This document shows positions 24,201-32,566 of a stretch of DNA of 64,000 bases, piece after piece. The stretch is from Micromonospora humi (lineage in GTDB: Bacteria > Actinomycetota > Actinomycetes > Mycobacteriales > Micromonosporaceae): NCBI RefSeq assembly GCF_900090105.1, contig NZ_FMDM01000002.1, positions 124,001-188,000 on the forward strand. Reading direction: 5' to 3'. How positions within the stretch are numbered: the stretch's first letter is position 1; each line of letters begins with the position of its first letter. The translations under genes and the position numbers were made by a program. The notes under the pieces are model-generated. The model saw only the letters and a list, made by a program, of their open reading frames with translations, was not told where the DNA came from and ran no database searches.

Positions 24201-25241
24201 TCATCCGTCGACGGCGACCCGACGCACCACCCGCCGGCGACGCGACGACGCGGCGAAGGCCACCCCGGTCCGCGTCACCACCCCGGAGCGCACGCACTCG
24301 ACCGCGATGTCCACGCCGGCCGCCACGTCGGCCGCGCCGGCCGCGCCGTGGCAGACCACGCACACCCCGCGTACCCCCAGCAGCGCGCCACCGGCCTCGG
24401 CGGCCAACCCCCGGCGGACCGTCGCGGTCACCCGCCGCTCACGGTCGCGCGCCAGCGCGCCGATCGGCGAGAACGCCCGCACCGCCGCCAGGGCCAGACC
24501 CACGGTGGCGTCCAGCGTGCGCTCGTACATCTTCAACGCCACGTCACCGGTGAACCCGTCGGTCACCGCCACGTCCACCCGGCCACCCAGCACGTCGTAC
24601 GCCTCGATCTGACCCACGTAGCCGGGCGTCGCGGCCAGCAGCAGGTGCGCGTCGCGGCGTACCGGGCCGCCCTTGACCGACTCGTGGCCGTTGGAGAGCA
24701 ACCCGATCCGGGGCTGCTCGACGCCGAGGCGGCAGCGGGCGTACTCGGCGCCGAGCACCGCGAACTCGACCAGCCACTCCGGCTGCGCGGTGGCGGTCGC
24801 GCCGATGTCGAGCAGCACGGTCGGCCCGGCGTCCGGCACCGGCAGCACCGTCGCCAGCGCGGGATTGGTCACCCCCGGCACCCGGCCCAGCCGGGCCGCC
24901 GCCGCCAGCACCGCGGCGCCGGTGTTGCCGGGCGTCACCATCGCGTCCGCCCGGCCCGCCGCCACCTCCGCGGCGGCGAGCAGCAGCGAGGAGCGCCGCT
25001 TGGCGTACGTGGCGGCCACCGGGTCGTCGGCCATGCCCACCACGTCCGGGGCGTCGAGCAGCCGTACCCCCGGTGGTGGCACGCCGCCCGGCAGCAGCGG
25101 CCGGATGCGCTCGCGCGGGCCGACCAGCACCACGTCCGTGGTCGCCGCGGCGGCCAGCGCGCCGGCGACCACCGGCTCCGGCCCGAGGTCCGCGCCGGCC
25201 ACGTCGACGGCCACCCGCGGTCGGCGGTCGACGCCGCTCAC
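24201..25241 (-). CDS. PlsX-like phosphate acyltransferase
   Basis: 346 residues in the PlsX pattern: VAVDVAGADLGPEPVVAGAL at the start, [33 protein letters not shown], then GLLSNGHESVKG and VDVAVTDGFTGDVALKMYE. PlsX makes acyl-phosphate from acyl-ACP for phospholipid synthesis. The housekeeping gene normally sits with fabH or rpmF, not here. GTG 25241 overlaps the TGA of the ACAD-like gene before it. Since it lies in an operon with that enzyme and next to the exporter, a specialised role in handling a carrier-bound acyl chain is likely, but unproven. Confidence 0.85.
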   Translation of the reverse strand: MSGVDRRPRVAVDVAGADLGPEPVVAGALAAAATTDVVLVGPRERIRPLLPGGVPPPGVRLLDAPDVVGMADDPVAATYAKRRSSLLLAAAEVAAGRADAMVTPGNTGAAVLAAAARLGRVPGVTNPALATVLPVPDAGPTVLLDIGATATAQPEWLVEFAVLGAEYARCRLGVEQPRIGLLSNGHESVKGGPVRRDAHLLLAATPGYVGQIEAYDVLGGRVDVAVTDGFTGDVALKMYERTLDATVGLALAAVRAFSPIGALARDRERRVTATVRRGLAAEAGGALLGVRGVCVVCHGAAGAADVAAGVDIAVECVRSGVVTRTGVAFAASSRRRRVVRRVAVDG

Positions 25242-27130
25242 CGGGACGCCCCGGCGGCCGACCGGTCCGCCGGAACGGCGCGGACCGGTGCGGTTCCCGG
25301 CCGTTCCTCGGGCCCGTCCGGCGCGGGTCCCGGCCGCCTCGCCGGTTCGGCCGGTCGTTCCGCGGACCCGTCCGGCGCGCCAGCCGACGGACCGGGCCGC
25401 GACCGGTCCCCGGCCGGGGCGGTCAGCCAGCGTCGCAGCGCGGCACGCGCCGGCGCGCGTTCGCCCGCGAATGCGGCGATCAGGTCGTCGGTCCGCGCCG
25501 GCCCAGGTCCGGGTGGATCGTCGGCCGCCAGGTCGGCGGCGAGGTCGTCGACCCGGGCCGCGAGCACGGCGCCCCGCCAGCCGAGCGCGTAGCCGAGCGC
25601 GGCCTCGTCGACCTCCCCGGCGCGGCCGGGCAGGCCGGCCGTGACCCGACCGTGCGGATCGACCAGCTCGACGGCGGCCAGCAGCGCCTCCACCTCCGCG
25701 AGGACCCCGGCGGCGGCGAACCGCCAGGCCTGGTCGGTGGCCCAGCGTCCACTGCGCCGGGCCCGGCCCACCAGGTCGAGCAGGTGCCGTAGCAGCGTCG
25801 CCAGCGCGCCCACCGCCGGCCGGGCGCCGGCCGCGGCCAGCGTCGCGGCGCGCACCGCCGGGTTCGGCGCGAACGGCCGCACCCGCAACCGGGCGACGTG
25901 GACCAGGGGTTGCGGCCCGGTGGCGTACGCCTCGGCGAGCGTCCGGTAACCGTCCTCGCCCCGGCCGGGGCCGGCCGCGAAGCGTTCCAGCCGCCACTGC
26001 AACTGGTCGAGCAGGATGTGGCTGGTGCCGTCGAAGACGCCGTAGAGCAGCACGTCGCGCACCCGGGCGGCGTAGCCGAACTCCTCGACCAGGGCCCGCG
26101 AGCCCAGCACGGCCCGGCCCTCGGCGACGGCCTCCTCGGCGAGCAGGCAGCAGGCGTACTTGGCCACCGCCGTGGCGTGCGCGGCGGCCGGCCCGAGCGT
26201 GTTGATCAGGAAGGTGGCCTTGACGGCGGCGGCCGCCACCAGCACGTCGAGGGCAGCGGCCCGGAACAGGTGCTCCGCGATCGCACCCAGGTGGACGATC
26301 GGTTCGCCGTAGACGTCCCGCTCCCGGGCGTAGGCGACCGCCTGGGCCAGCGCCCCGCTGGCAGCGCCCGAGGCCAGCGATCCGATGCCGCCCCGGGACA
26401 GGGCGAGCGTCAGCCGCAGGACGCCCGCGCCGTCCCCCGGCGCGCCGATCGGCTGCGCCACGGTGCCTTCGAGGCGTACGCCGGAGATGTCGGCCGCGGC
26501 CGTGGGCAGTGTGCGCCAGGCGGGCAGGGCGTCCACCGAGCCGTCGCGTTCGGCGAGGAACATCCCCAGATCCGCGCCGGAATCGACGCGCGCCAGGACC
26601 ACCAGCAGCTCGTGCCGTCGGCCGCCGTTGATCAGGTCCTTCTCGCCGGCCAGCCGCCAGCCGTCGCCGTCGGGCACCGCCCGGGTCGCGATCCGGGCCA
26701 GGTTGCTGCCGTGCTCCAGTTCGGTGAGCAGCATGGCGGCCGAGCCGCCGGCCCGCAGCACGGCGCCGGCCCGGTCGCGTTGCTGCGGCGTGCCGGCGAT
26801 GTAGAGCGGCAGCAGGGCCAACGCGTTGACACCGAGGGTGATCGCGAGGCTTCCGCTGTGCCGCGCGAGGACGGCGTTGAGCGCGTTGACGTGCACGGCG
26901 GTGGCCGTGGCCGGGTCGTACACGGCCGCGACACCGAGGGACCGCACCTCGGCCAGCACCTGGTCGGGGGGCGTGCGGGCGGCGTCGGCGTCGGCCAGTC
27001 GCCGGACGACGTCGGGCCGGTCCAGGTGGTCGGCCAGGGCCGGCAGCGGCGCCAGCCGGTCCAGGGGCAGCGGGCTGAGCCGCCGCCACGCGGGCGCTTC
27101 GTCTGGTGTCACCCGGCACCTCACCGCCAT
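25238..27130 (-). CDS. Large acyl-CoA dehydrogenase-like protein
   Basis: 630 residues. The first 450 match acyl-CoA dehydrogenase/oxidase: LLTELEHGSNLARIATRAVPDGDGWRLAGEKDLINGG is the FAD and substrate loop, and YGVFDGTSHILLDQLQWRLERF the C-terminal active-site region. The last about 180 residues are extra helices and an unstructured Pro/Arg/Gly-rich tail. The length recalls acyl-CoA oxidases. ATG 27130 is taken as start; GTG 27112, with GAGG upstream, is also possible. The control region 27131-27217 carries CTCGTATTTG (minus strand), as elsewhere in the cluster. It is coupled to the PlsX-like gene. Confidence 0.82.
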   Translation of the reverse strand: MAVRCRVTPDEAPAWRRLSPLPLDRLAPLPALADHLDRPDVVRRLADADAARTPPDQVLAEVRSLGVAAVYDPATATAVHVNALNAVLARHSGSLAITLGVNALALLPLYIAGTPQQRDRAGAVLRAGGSAAMLLTELEHGSNLARIATRAVPDGDGWRLAGEKDLINGGRRHELLVVLARVDSGADLGMFLAERDGSVDALPAWRTLPTAAADISGVRLEGTVAQPIGAPGDGAGVLRLTLALSRGGIGSLASGAASGALAQAVAYARERDVYGEPIVHLGAIAEHLFRAAALDVLVAAAAVKATFLINTLGPAAAHATAVAKYACCLLAEEAVAEGRAVLGSRALVEEFGYAARVRDVLLYGVFDGTSHILLDQLQWRLERFAAGPGRGEDGYRTLAEAYATGPQPLVHVARLRVRPFAPNPAVRAATLAAAGARPAVGALATLLRHLLDLVGRARRSGRWATDQAWRFAAAGVLAEVEALLAAVELVDPHGRVTAGLPGRAGEVDEAALGYALGWRGAVLAARVDDLAADLAADDPPGPGPARTDDLIAAFAGERAPARAALRRWLTAPAGDRSRPGPSAGAPDGSAERPAEPARRPGPAPDGPEERPGTAPVRAVPADRSAAGASR

Positions 27131-27217
27131 CCCGTCGACAAATACGAGATACATGCTAGGCGAGAAACCAACAAGCGAGGGATACCGGATCTCGGTTCTC
27201 CCGCCTACGCTCGGCCC
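27131..27217. promoter_or_regulatory. Divergent promoter with CTCGTATTTG element
   Basis: CAAATACGAG on the plus strand at 27139-27148 is CTCGTATTTG on the minus strand, lying just before the ACAD-PlsX operon. TACGCT at 27206-27211 lies 6 bases before ATG 27218 on the plus strand and is a leaderless -10 for the MocA-like gene. The region marks the likely right edge of the NRPS-linked regulon. Confidence 0.5.
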
Positions 27218-27796
27218 ATGGCCACGGCTGGACTGCTCCTCGCCGCCGGCGCCGGCCGCCGGTTCGGCACCCCGAAGGCACTCCTGGCCTACCGGGGCAG
27301 CCTGCTGGTCGAGCACGCCGCCGGGATCCTCACGTCGGCCGGCTGCGATCCGGTCGTGGTGGTGCTCGGTGCGGCCGCCGACGAGGTGCGAGCCCGGGCC
27401 CGGCTGCCCCAGGTGGTCCGCAACGACGCGTGGCCGACCGGCATGGGCTCGTCCCTGCGTGCCGGGCTGGCCGCGCTCCGGCCCACCCCTGCCGTCGCGG
27501 CGGTGGTCACCCTGGTCGACATGCCCGGCCTCACCCCCGCCGCGGTACGCCGGGTGGCCCGGGACGCCACCGCCGGCTCGCTCGCCGTGGCCGCCCACCG
27601 CGACGGTCGCCACGGACATCCGGTGCTGCTCGGCCGCGACCACTGGACGGGAGTTGCCCGGACGGCGGTCGGCGACCGGGGCGCGCGCGACTACCTGCGG
27701 ACCCACCGCGACCGGCTGCGGGTCGTGCCCTGCGCCGACGTCGCCGACGGGACCGACGTGGACCGGCCCGAGCAGGCGGGGCTGCTCGATGCGTGA
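27218..27796 (+). CDS. MocA/MobA-like nucleotidyltransferase
   Basis: 192 residues. LLAAGAGRRFGTPKALLAYRG (residues 7-27) is the NTP-transferase signature, and VTLVDMPGLTPAAVRRV and HGHPVLLGRDHW match molybdenum cofactor cytidylyl- or guanylyltransferases. It would attach a nucleotide to molybdopterin for a molybdenum hydroxylase. It overlaps the XdhC-like gene by 8 bases, which supports the cofactor role. It is leaderless (TACGCT, 6 bases before ATG 27218). No molybdenum hydroxylase subunits are in the window. Confidence 0.88.
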   Translation: MATAGLLLAAGAGRRFGTPKALLAYRGSLLVEHAAGILTSAGCDPVVVVLGAAADEVRARARLPQVVRNDAWPTGMGSSLRAGLAALRPTPAVAAVVTLVDMPGLTPAAVRRVARDATAGSLAVAAHRDGRHGHPVLLGRDHWTGVARTAVGDRGARDYLRTHRDRLRVVPCADVADGTDVDRPEQAGLLDA

Positions 27797-28949
27797 GCAC
27801 CTCGCCGACCTGCTGCGGTGGTGGCTGGCGGGCCGGCCGGTGGCCGCCGCGACCGTCACCGGCACCACCGGCAGCGCGCCGCGCCCGGTCGGCGCCACCA
27901 TGCTGGTCGGGCCGGACGGCACGGTCCTGGGCAGCGTCTCGGGTGGCTGCGTGGAGGCGGCGGTGCACGCCGAGGCCGAGCGGGTACGCGAGACCGGGCC
28001 CGCCCGGGCGCTGCGCTACGGCGCCGGCCGGGAGGCGGCGACCGGCGTCGGCCTCACCTGCGGCGGCACGATCGACGTCTTCGTCGAACGCCTCGACCGC
28101 TACACATTTCCCCGGCTGGACGACGTGGTCACCGCCGTGACCGCCGGCGCGCCGGTGGCCGTGCTGACCTGTGTCGCCGGGCCCCGGCACCGGCTGGGTC
28201 GGCGGATGCTGCTCGGCCCCTGGGGGGTGCACGGCTCGCTCGGCGACGCGCGGTTCGACGCGGCGGCCGTCCGGGACGCGCGGGCGGCGCTGGCCGCCGC
28301 CCGCACCGAGGTGCGCCGGCACCCCGGTGACCTCGCGGTGCTGGTGACCGCGTACCCGCCGCCGCCGCGGATGATCCTGTTCGGGGCGACCGACCACGTC
28401 GCGGCGCTGGCCGCGGTCGGCTCCCAGCTCGGCTACCGGGTGACCGTCTGCGACGCCCGGCCCGCCTTCGCCACCCGCCGCCGGTTCCCCTCGGCCGACG
28501 AGGTGGTCGTCGACTGGCCGCACCGCTACCTCGCCGCCGAGGTCGCCGGCGCCCGGGTGGACGAGCGGGCCGTGCTGATCGCCATGACCCACGACCCGAA
28601 GTTCGAGCTGCCGCTGCTGGAGGTCGCCCTCGCCGGCCCGGCGGCCTACGTCGGCGCGGTCGGGTCCCGCCGCGCGCACGCCGAGCGCCTCACCCGGCTG
28701 CGCGCGGCCGGCGTCGATGACAGCGCGCTGGCGCGGTTGGCTGGTCCGGCCGGCCTGGACCTGGGCGCGAGCACGCCGGCCGAGACCGCGGTCAGCATCG
28801 CCGCCGAGGTGATCGCGGTCCGCACCGGTCGGGCCGGCGGGCCGCTCGGCCGCGGTCTCGGGCGGATCCACGCGTCATCGGTCGCTCCCTCGGGCGTGTC
28901 GCCGTCGTGCGAACCGCAGAGCAAGGAGCGATATGACTCCTGGTCATAA
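27789..28949 (+). CDS. XdhC-family molybdoenzyme maturation factor
   Basis: 386 residues. VTGTTGSAPRPVGATMLVGPDGTVLGSVSGGCVEAAV is the XdhC/CoxI N-terminal domain, and RMILFGATDHVAALAAVGSQLGYRVTVCDARPAF the Rossmann C-terminal domain, with MTHDPKFELPLLEVAL and YVGAVGSRRAH following. Family members insert sulfurated Moco into xanthine or CO dehydrogenases. The last about 35 residues (after VRTGRAGG) are low in similarity to the family and end in a palindrome, so the 3' end may be an extension. It is co-transcribed with the MocA-like gene. Confidence 0.88.
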   Translation: MREHLADLLRWWLAGRPVAAATVTGTTGSAPRPVGATMLVGPDGTVLGSVSGGCVEAAVHAEAERVRETGPARALRYGAGREAATGVGLTCGGTIDVFVERLDRYTFPRLDDVVTAVTAGAPVAVLTCVAGPRHRLGRRMLLGPWGVHGSLGDARFDAAAVRDARAALAAARTEVRRHPGDLAVLVTAYPPPPRMILFGATDHVAALAAVGSQLGYRVTVCDARPAFATRRRFPSADEVVVDWPHRYLAAEVAGARVDERAVLIAMTHDPKFELPLLEVALAGPAAYVGAVGSRRAHAERLTRLRAAGVDDSALARLAGPAGLDLGASTPAETAVSIAAEVIAVRTGRAGGPLGRGLGRIHASSVAPSGVSPSCEPQSKERYDSWS

Positions 28950-28958
28950 TTATGACTC
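28932..28958. promoter_or_regulatory. AT-rich palindrome with direct repeats
   Basis: GTCATAATTATGAC (28943-28956) is a perfect 14-bp palindrome that covers the stop of the XdhC gene. TATGACTC occurs at 28932-28939 and again at 28951-28958, 19 bases apart, so the same protein could bind on one face. The next gene starts 65 bases on. It is much lower in G+C than its surroundings. Confidence 0.5.
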
Positions 28959-29023
28959 GGAGGTATGTCAGTCGTCCGGGACCACGCCGGTTTCCTTGTC
29001 CTGAGCGCCGGGAAGGCTCCGGC

Positions 29024-29332
29024 ATGGCCGAGACATTCGTGAGCGAAGACCTGAAGACGCTGCAGTCGATGGCGCGCGGGGCCGGCATTCCGGATGCCGA
29101 GCGCCTGTCGCACGACGACCTGGTCGAGGTGTTGCGCCGCGCCGGGCTGGCCGACGGCACCCAGGACGACTGGCCGGACCAGCCGATCGAGGACCCGGCG
29201 CACCTGGCCGGGCTGCCCCGCAGCTCGCTTCGGCAGGGCGATGAGAGCACCGGCGGCCGCGCCGCCGAGGAGGCGATCGGCGCCCGGCCCGGGGAGTCCG
29301 GCACCGAGATCGACGACCGCACCCGACGCTGA
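29024..29332 (+). CDS. Small hypothetical protein
   Basis: 102 residues, acidic, no cysteine and no membrane segment. The first half (SEDLKTLQSMARGAGIPDAERLSHDDLVEVLRRAGL) looks like a small helical domain of the SAP or Rho-N kind, which pair helices around a hydrophilic turn. The second half is disordered and Asp/Glu/Gly rich. I do not recognise a function. It has a hairpin terminator at 29341-29372 and stands alone, preceded by the palindromic region 28932-28958. Confidence 0.6.
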   Translation: MAETFVSEDLKTLQSMARGAGIPDAERLSHDDLVEVLRRAGLADGTQDDWPDQPIEDPAHLAGLPRSSLRQGDESTGGRAAEEAIGARPGESGTEIDDRTRR

Positions 29333-29340
29333 CCGCACCG

Positions 29341-29372
29341 GCGGGCCGCCACCGGAGACGGAGGCGGCCCGC
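29341..29372. terminator. Hairpin terminator
   Basis: GCGGGCCGCC (29341-29350) pairs with GGCGGCCCGC (29363-29372) around a 12-base loop, between the small plus-strand gene and the convergent glycosyltransferase gene. Confidence 0.75.
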
Positions 29373-29400
29373 TTCCGTCGGGTGAGGGGTGCGGGTGTGC

Positions 29401-30603
29401 TCACCGCGCAGGGCCGCCGACCGCGGCGTCCAGCATGTTCTCGATCAGATCAGCGGCGCGCGGAGTGCCGCCCTCGGCCCGGACGGCGGCCTGCAACTCT
29501 TTGGACCGTTCGACGCGTTCCGGATCCGTGACCAGGTCGTGCAGCGCCACACGAAGGGTTTCGGCAGTGGCGTCGGCGGAGTCCACACGGCAGGCGACAC
29601 CGAGTTCCACGAGCCGGTCGGCGTTCATGAACTGCTCGGCTCCCTGGGGCACGGCGATCATGGGAACACCGGCGAGGAGGCCTTCGCCGCAGCCGCCCAT
29701 GCCGGCGTGGGTGACGAAGGCGTCGGCCTGTTCCAGGACCCCCCGCTGAGGGACCCAGGAATGCACTTCGACGGTGGGCGGGATGGCACCGAGTGCGTCG
29801 GGGTCGGTGTGCTTGCCGATCTGGAGTACGACATGCCAGCCAGGCAGGTCGCCGAAGGCGGCGATGCACCGGCGGTAGAACGCGGTTCGGCGCGTGTACG
29901 CCGAGCCGAGCGAGATCAGCAACACGTTGTCGGCGTCTGCCGGGCGGGTCCAGCCCTTCGTCGGGTCTGCCCGGATGTCGAGACAGGGGCCGACGAAGGT
30001 CACCGTCCGGGTGTCGACGCGGTCGGCGTGCGGCTGCATCGCTCGCGGGATCAGGGCGAGGGCCCGCGCGGGCGGCCCGGAGAACGCGTCCATGTCCGTC
30101 GTGGTCGCCCCGCAGTCGGCGAGCCAACGCGCGAACCTGCCTCGGTACGCGTCGGCGCCCGGCAGCGTCCAGAGATGCGCCGCGACTTCCTCCTGGTAGC
30201 CGTCCCAGCCGACGAACGTCGGTGAGAGCTGCACGAGGGGTCGGCCCTGCGCTTCGGCGAGGGCGCGCGCGGCATAGGCGCCGATGTCGTAGAGGTACAG
30301 GTCGGCGGGGTCGTCGCCGTAGCCGGCGCGCAGTTGCGGGAGCGCCTGGACGGCGTCATCGAGGAACAGGCTCGCCGCGGCGATCGGATCGGCGGGCCAG
30401 TCGTTGTCGACGACGGGCAGTGTGGAGGTGCAGGGCACCAACGCCGCACCGGCGGACGCGATCCGGTCGGCCATCAACGGGTCGTTGGCGTAGGTGACCC
30501 GGTGCCCGCGGGCCACCAGTTCACCGATGAGCGCGAGACTGGGCAGGACATGGCTGACGACAGGGACGCCGACCATCGCGATGTGGGCACGACGACGGGA
30601 CAT
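29401..30603 (-). CDS. Macrolide-type glycosyltransferase (MGT family)
   Basis: 400 residues in the GT1/MGT pattern. The start AHIAMVGVPVVSHVLPSLALIGELVARGHRVTYAN is the acceptor domain. LISLGSAYT and HSWVPQRGVLEQADAFVTHAGMGGCGEGLLAGVPMIAVPQGAEQFMNADRLVELG is the sugar-nucleotide-binding domain of OleD and Mgt-like enzymes, which inactivate macrolides with UDP-glucose. The ATG at 30603 overlaps the stop of the Vat-like gene by one base. With that gene and the divergent TetR gene it forms a small resistance-like cassette. Confidence 0.87.
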   Translation of the reverse strand: MSRRRAHIAMVGVPVVSHVLPSLALIGELVARGHRVTYANDPLMADRIASAGAALVPCTSTLPVVDNDWPADPIAAASLFLDDAVQALPQLRAGYGDDPADLYLYDIGAYAARALAEAQGRPLVQLSPTFVGWDGYQEEVAAHLWTLPGADAYRGRFARWLADCGATTTDMDAFSGPPARALALIPRAMQPHADRVDTRTVTFVGPCLDIRADPTKGWTRPADADNVLLISLGSAYTRRTAFYRRCIAAFGDLPGWHVVLQIGKHTDPDALGAIPPTVEVHSWVPQRGVLEQADAFVTHAGMGGCGEGLLAGVPMIAVPQGAEQFMNADRLVELGVACRVDSADATAETLRVALHDLVTDPERVERSKELQAAVRAEGGTPRAADLIENMLDAAVGGPAR

Positions 30604-31262
30604 CAGCGATCGCTCTGGTCGGCCTGCGCGGCGGCATCCTCAAGGTCGGCGACGGTCCCCGACATGATCGTCCGCACGTGCCTGGTGATGTGCTCCACGG
30701 GCCAGTCCCACCATCCGACGGCGAGGAGCCGGGCGACGTCCGAGGCGCCGTAGCGGGTGCGGATGAGCTGGGCGGGATTGCCGCCGACGATGCCGTAGTC
30801 GGGGACATCGCTGGTCACCACGGCGCCGGCGGCGACGATCGCGCCGTGACCGACGCGCACACCGGGCATGATCGTGGCGCCGTGGCCGAACCACACGTCG
30901 TTACCGACCACCGTGTCGCCCCGGCCGGGCAGGTCGGTTATCAGGTCGACGTGGTCCGTCCAGGAGCCACCCATGATCGGGAACGGGAAGGTGGAAGGAC
31001 CGTCCATGCGGTGGTTGGCGCCGTTCATGATGAAGCGGGTGCCGGTCCCCAGCGCACAGAACTTGCCGATGACAAGCCGCTCGGGACCGTAGTGGTAAAG
31101 CACGTTGCGCGCCTCGAACGCGGTCGGATCGTCCGGATCGTCGTAGTAGGTGAAGTCGCCGACCTCGACCAGCGATGACCTCACCAACGGCTTGAGCAGG
31201 ACTACGCGCGGATGCTCGCGCATGGGGTGAACCGCGGTGGGGTCGGCGGGGACGGGAAGCAT
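30603..31262 (-). CDS. Vat/CatB-type xenobiotic acetyltransferase
   Basis: 219 residues, left-handed beta-helix hexapeptide repeats ([36 protein letters not shown]). The start area [12 protein letters not shown], the NGANHRMDG loop with the family's catalytic His and [12 protein letters not shown] match streptogramin A (Vat) and CatB acetyltransferases. ATG 31262 has GAGAGGA 10 bases upstream and gives the usual family length; the longer frame does not. It shares an operon with the glycosyltransferase and is divergent from a TetR gene. Confidence 0.88.
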   Translation of the reverse strand: MLPVPADPTAVHPMREHPRVVLLKPLVRSSLVEVGDFTYYDDPDDPTAFEARNVLYHYGPERLVIGKFCALGTGTRFIMNGANHRMDGPSTFPFPIMGGSWTDHVDLITDLPGRGDTVVGNDVWFGHGATIMPGVRVGHGAIVAAGAVVTSDVPDYGIVGGNPAQLIRTRYGASDVARLLAVGWWDWPVEHITRHVRTIMSGTVADLEDAAAQADQSDR

Positions 31263-31353
31263 CGGGGAGGCAGTTCCTCTCTGGTGGGCCAAGGCGACAA
31301 GTGTCGCGTTAAGATGCTGGCACAACCCCGTCACCTTGACCAACCGGATTCCG
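31263..31353. promoter_or_regulatory. Divergent promoter and likely TetR operator
   Basis: GCGACA (31294-31299), AG, TGTCGC (31302-31307) is a perfect 6+6 dyad midway between the Vat-like and TetR genes, the usual place for a TetR operator. GTTAAGAT follows at about 31308. Confidence 0.5.
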
Positions 31354-31980
31354 ATGACGCACCCGACTGCCACGACGCCAGACCGCCGCCCAGGCGGTCG
31401 CACCGCCCGCATCCGCGCCCAGGTTCTCGACGCCGTGCGCGCCGAGCTTGCTGAAGGCGGTCACGAAGGACTCACGATGGAAGGTGTCGCCACGCGGGCC
31501 GGAGTGCACCGCGCCACGGTCTACCGGCGGTGGCGCGACGTCGGCGGCCTGCTCGTCGACGTCATCGACGCCGCCGGCGAGATCAACTGGCAGCCGCCGG
31601 ACACCGGTTCCCTGCGCGGCGATCTGACGGCCCTCAACCAGGAGATCCAGGAGTCCCTGGTCGCACAGCCGTCGTTCGCCGTCGCCCTGATGGCCGCCTC
31701 GTTCCACTCCGAACAGGCGGCGCGGGCCCAGACGCAGCTGTGGGCGGACCGGTACGACCAATGCGAGATCCTCGTTGAACGTGCCATCGAGCGGGGCGAT
31801 CTCCCCGCCCAGCACACCGACGCTCGAAGCCTGCTCATCGCCGCCACCGCACCGCTCTACCACCAACTGGTGCTCCTGCGCGCCGAGCCGGACCCGCAAC
31901 TCCCGAGCCGGGCCGCGCAGGCGGCGGTCCTGGCGGCAGCCGCGGGCGCCTTCGCCGTTCGTCGGGAAGAGAGCGGATGA
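31354..31980 (+). CDS. TetR-family repressor
   Basis: 208 residues. [42 protein letters not shown] (residues about 21-62) is the TetR DNA-binding domain, and the C-terminal part is the ligand domain of the TetR_C_11 kind ([22 protein letters not shown]). ATG 31354 fits the domain boundary; longer in-frame starts are not supported. It likely represses itself and the divergent acetyltransferase-glycosyltransferase pair and is released by an antibiotic. Confidence 0.85.
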   Translation: MTHPTATTPDRRPGGRTARIRAQVLDAVRAELAEGGHEGLTMEGVATRAGVHRATVYRRWRDVGGLLVDVIDAAGEINWQPPDTGSLRGDLTALNQEIQESLVAQPSFAVALMAASFHSEQAARAQTQLWADRYDQCEILVERAIERGDLPAQHTDARSLLIAATAPLYHQLVLLRAEPDPQLPSRAAQAAVLAAAAGAFAVRREESG

Positions 31981-32089
31981 CCGAGGAACACAGAGCGTAC
32001 GGAGGCGCGACCTCGGCGGCGGGGGCCGGAAGGCGGATATCTCGGGTTCCACCGTGGCCCTCGCGCGGCGTCCGGTCCAGACGCCTGCC

Positions 32090-32101
32090 TATGCTCGCGG
32101 C
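32090..32101 (+). promoter_or_regulatory. Leaderless -10 of the HNH gene
   Basis: TATGCT at 32090-32095 followed by six bases and ATG 32102 gives transcription starting at or next to the start codon. Confidence 0.5.
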
Positions 32102-32560
32102 ATGCTGTCCCAGGTGATCGGGCTGTCCCGGCACTTCACCGAGGAGTCGCTGCGCGCCTACCTGATGGCGCGATCCACCCGCCTGCCCACCGGCTGCCTG
32201 GTCGTGCGCGGCTACGGCGGCCGGCGCGGGGTCCACCAGAAGCTCGCCGGCCGGGCCTGGGCGCACGTCGCCGCGTACGCGGTCTTCGTCGGCGGCTACC
32301 GGCCGGACCTCGAGGTACGCCACGACTGCGGCGTCCCCGACTGCATCGAGCCGACCCACCTCCGGCAGCTCAGCCACGCCGACAACTGCCGCGAGCGTCA
32401 GCAGCGGCCGACCTGCCGCAACGGGCACGACCGGGAGTCCGACCCCACCACCGGGCGGTTCCGGAAGGTGTGCCGGCGCTGCAACAACGACGCCCAGCGG
32501 CGATGGCGCGAGCGGCGCGCCGCCGAGGTGGCCGCGGCCCGGGCCGGCTACCGGCCCTGA
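32102..32560 (+). CDS. HNH endonuclease-like protein
   Basis: 152 residues. VRHDCGVPDCIEPTHLRQLSHADNCRE is an HNH-3 type nuclease core (His, Cys pair, His-Leu). CRNGH followed by CRRCNNDAQRRWRER is a second Cys/His pair near the C-terminus, likely structural zinc. Such proteins are common as single genes in actinomycetes and phages. No intein, group I intron or phage gene is next to it. ATG 32102 is leaderless. It converges with the NUDIX gene with a 6-base gap. Confidence 0.8.
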   Translation: MLSQVIGLSRHFTEESLRAYLMARSTRLPTGCLVVRGYGGRRGVHQKLAGRAWAHVAAYAVFVGGYRPDLEVRHDCGVPDCIEPTHLRQLSHADNCRERQQRPTCRNGHDRESDPTTGRFRKVCRRCNNDAQRRWRERRAAEVAAARAGYRP

Positions 32561-32566
32561 GCCCGC

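Noticed and set aside
32102..32560. HNH gene as part of a mobile element or homing intron
   Set aside because: No inverted ends, integrase, intein or intron parts nearby; a single HNH gene is not enough.
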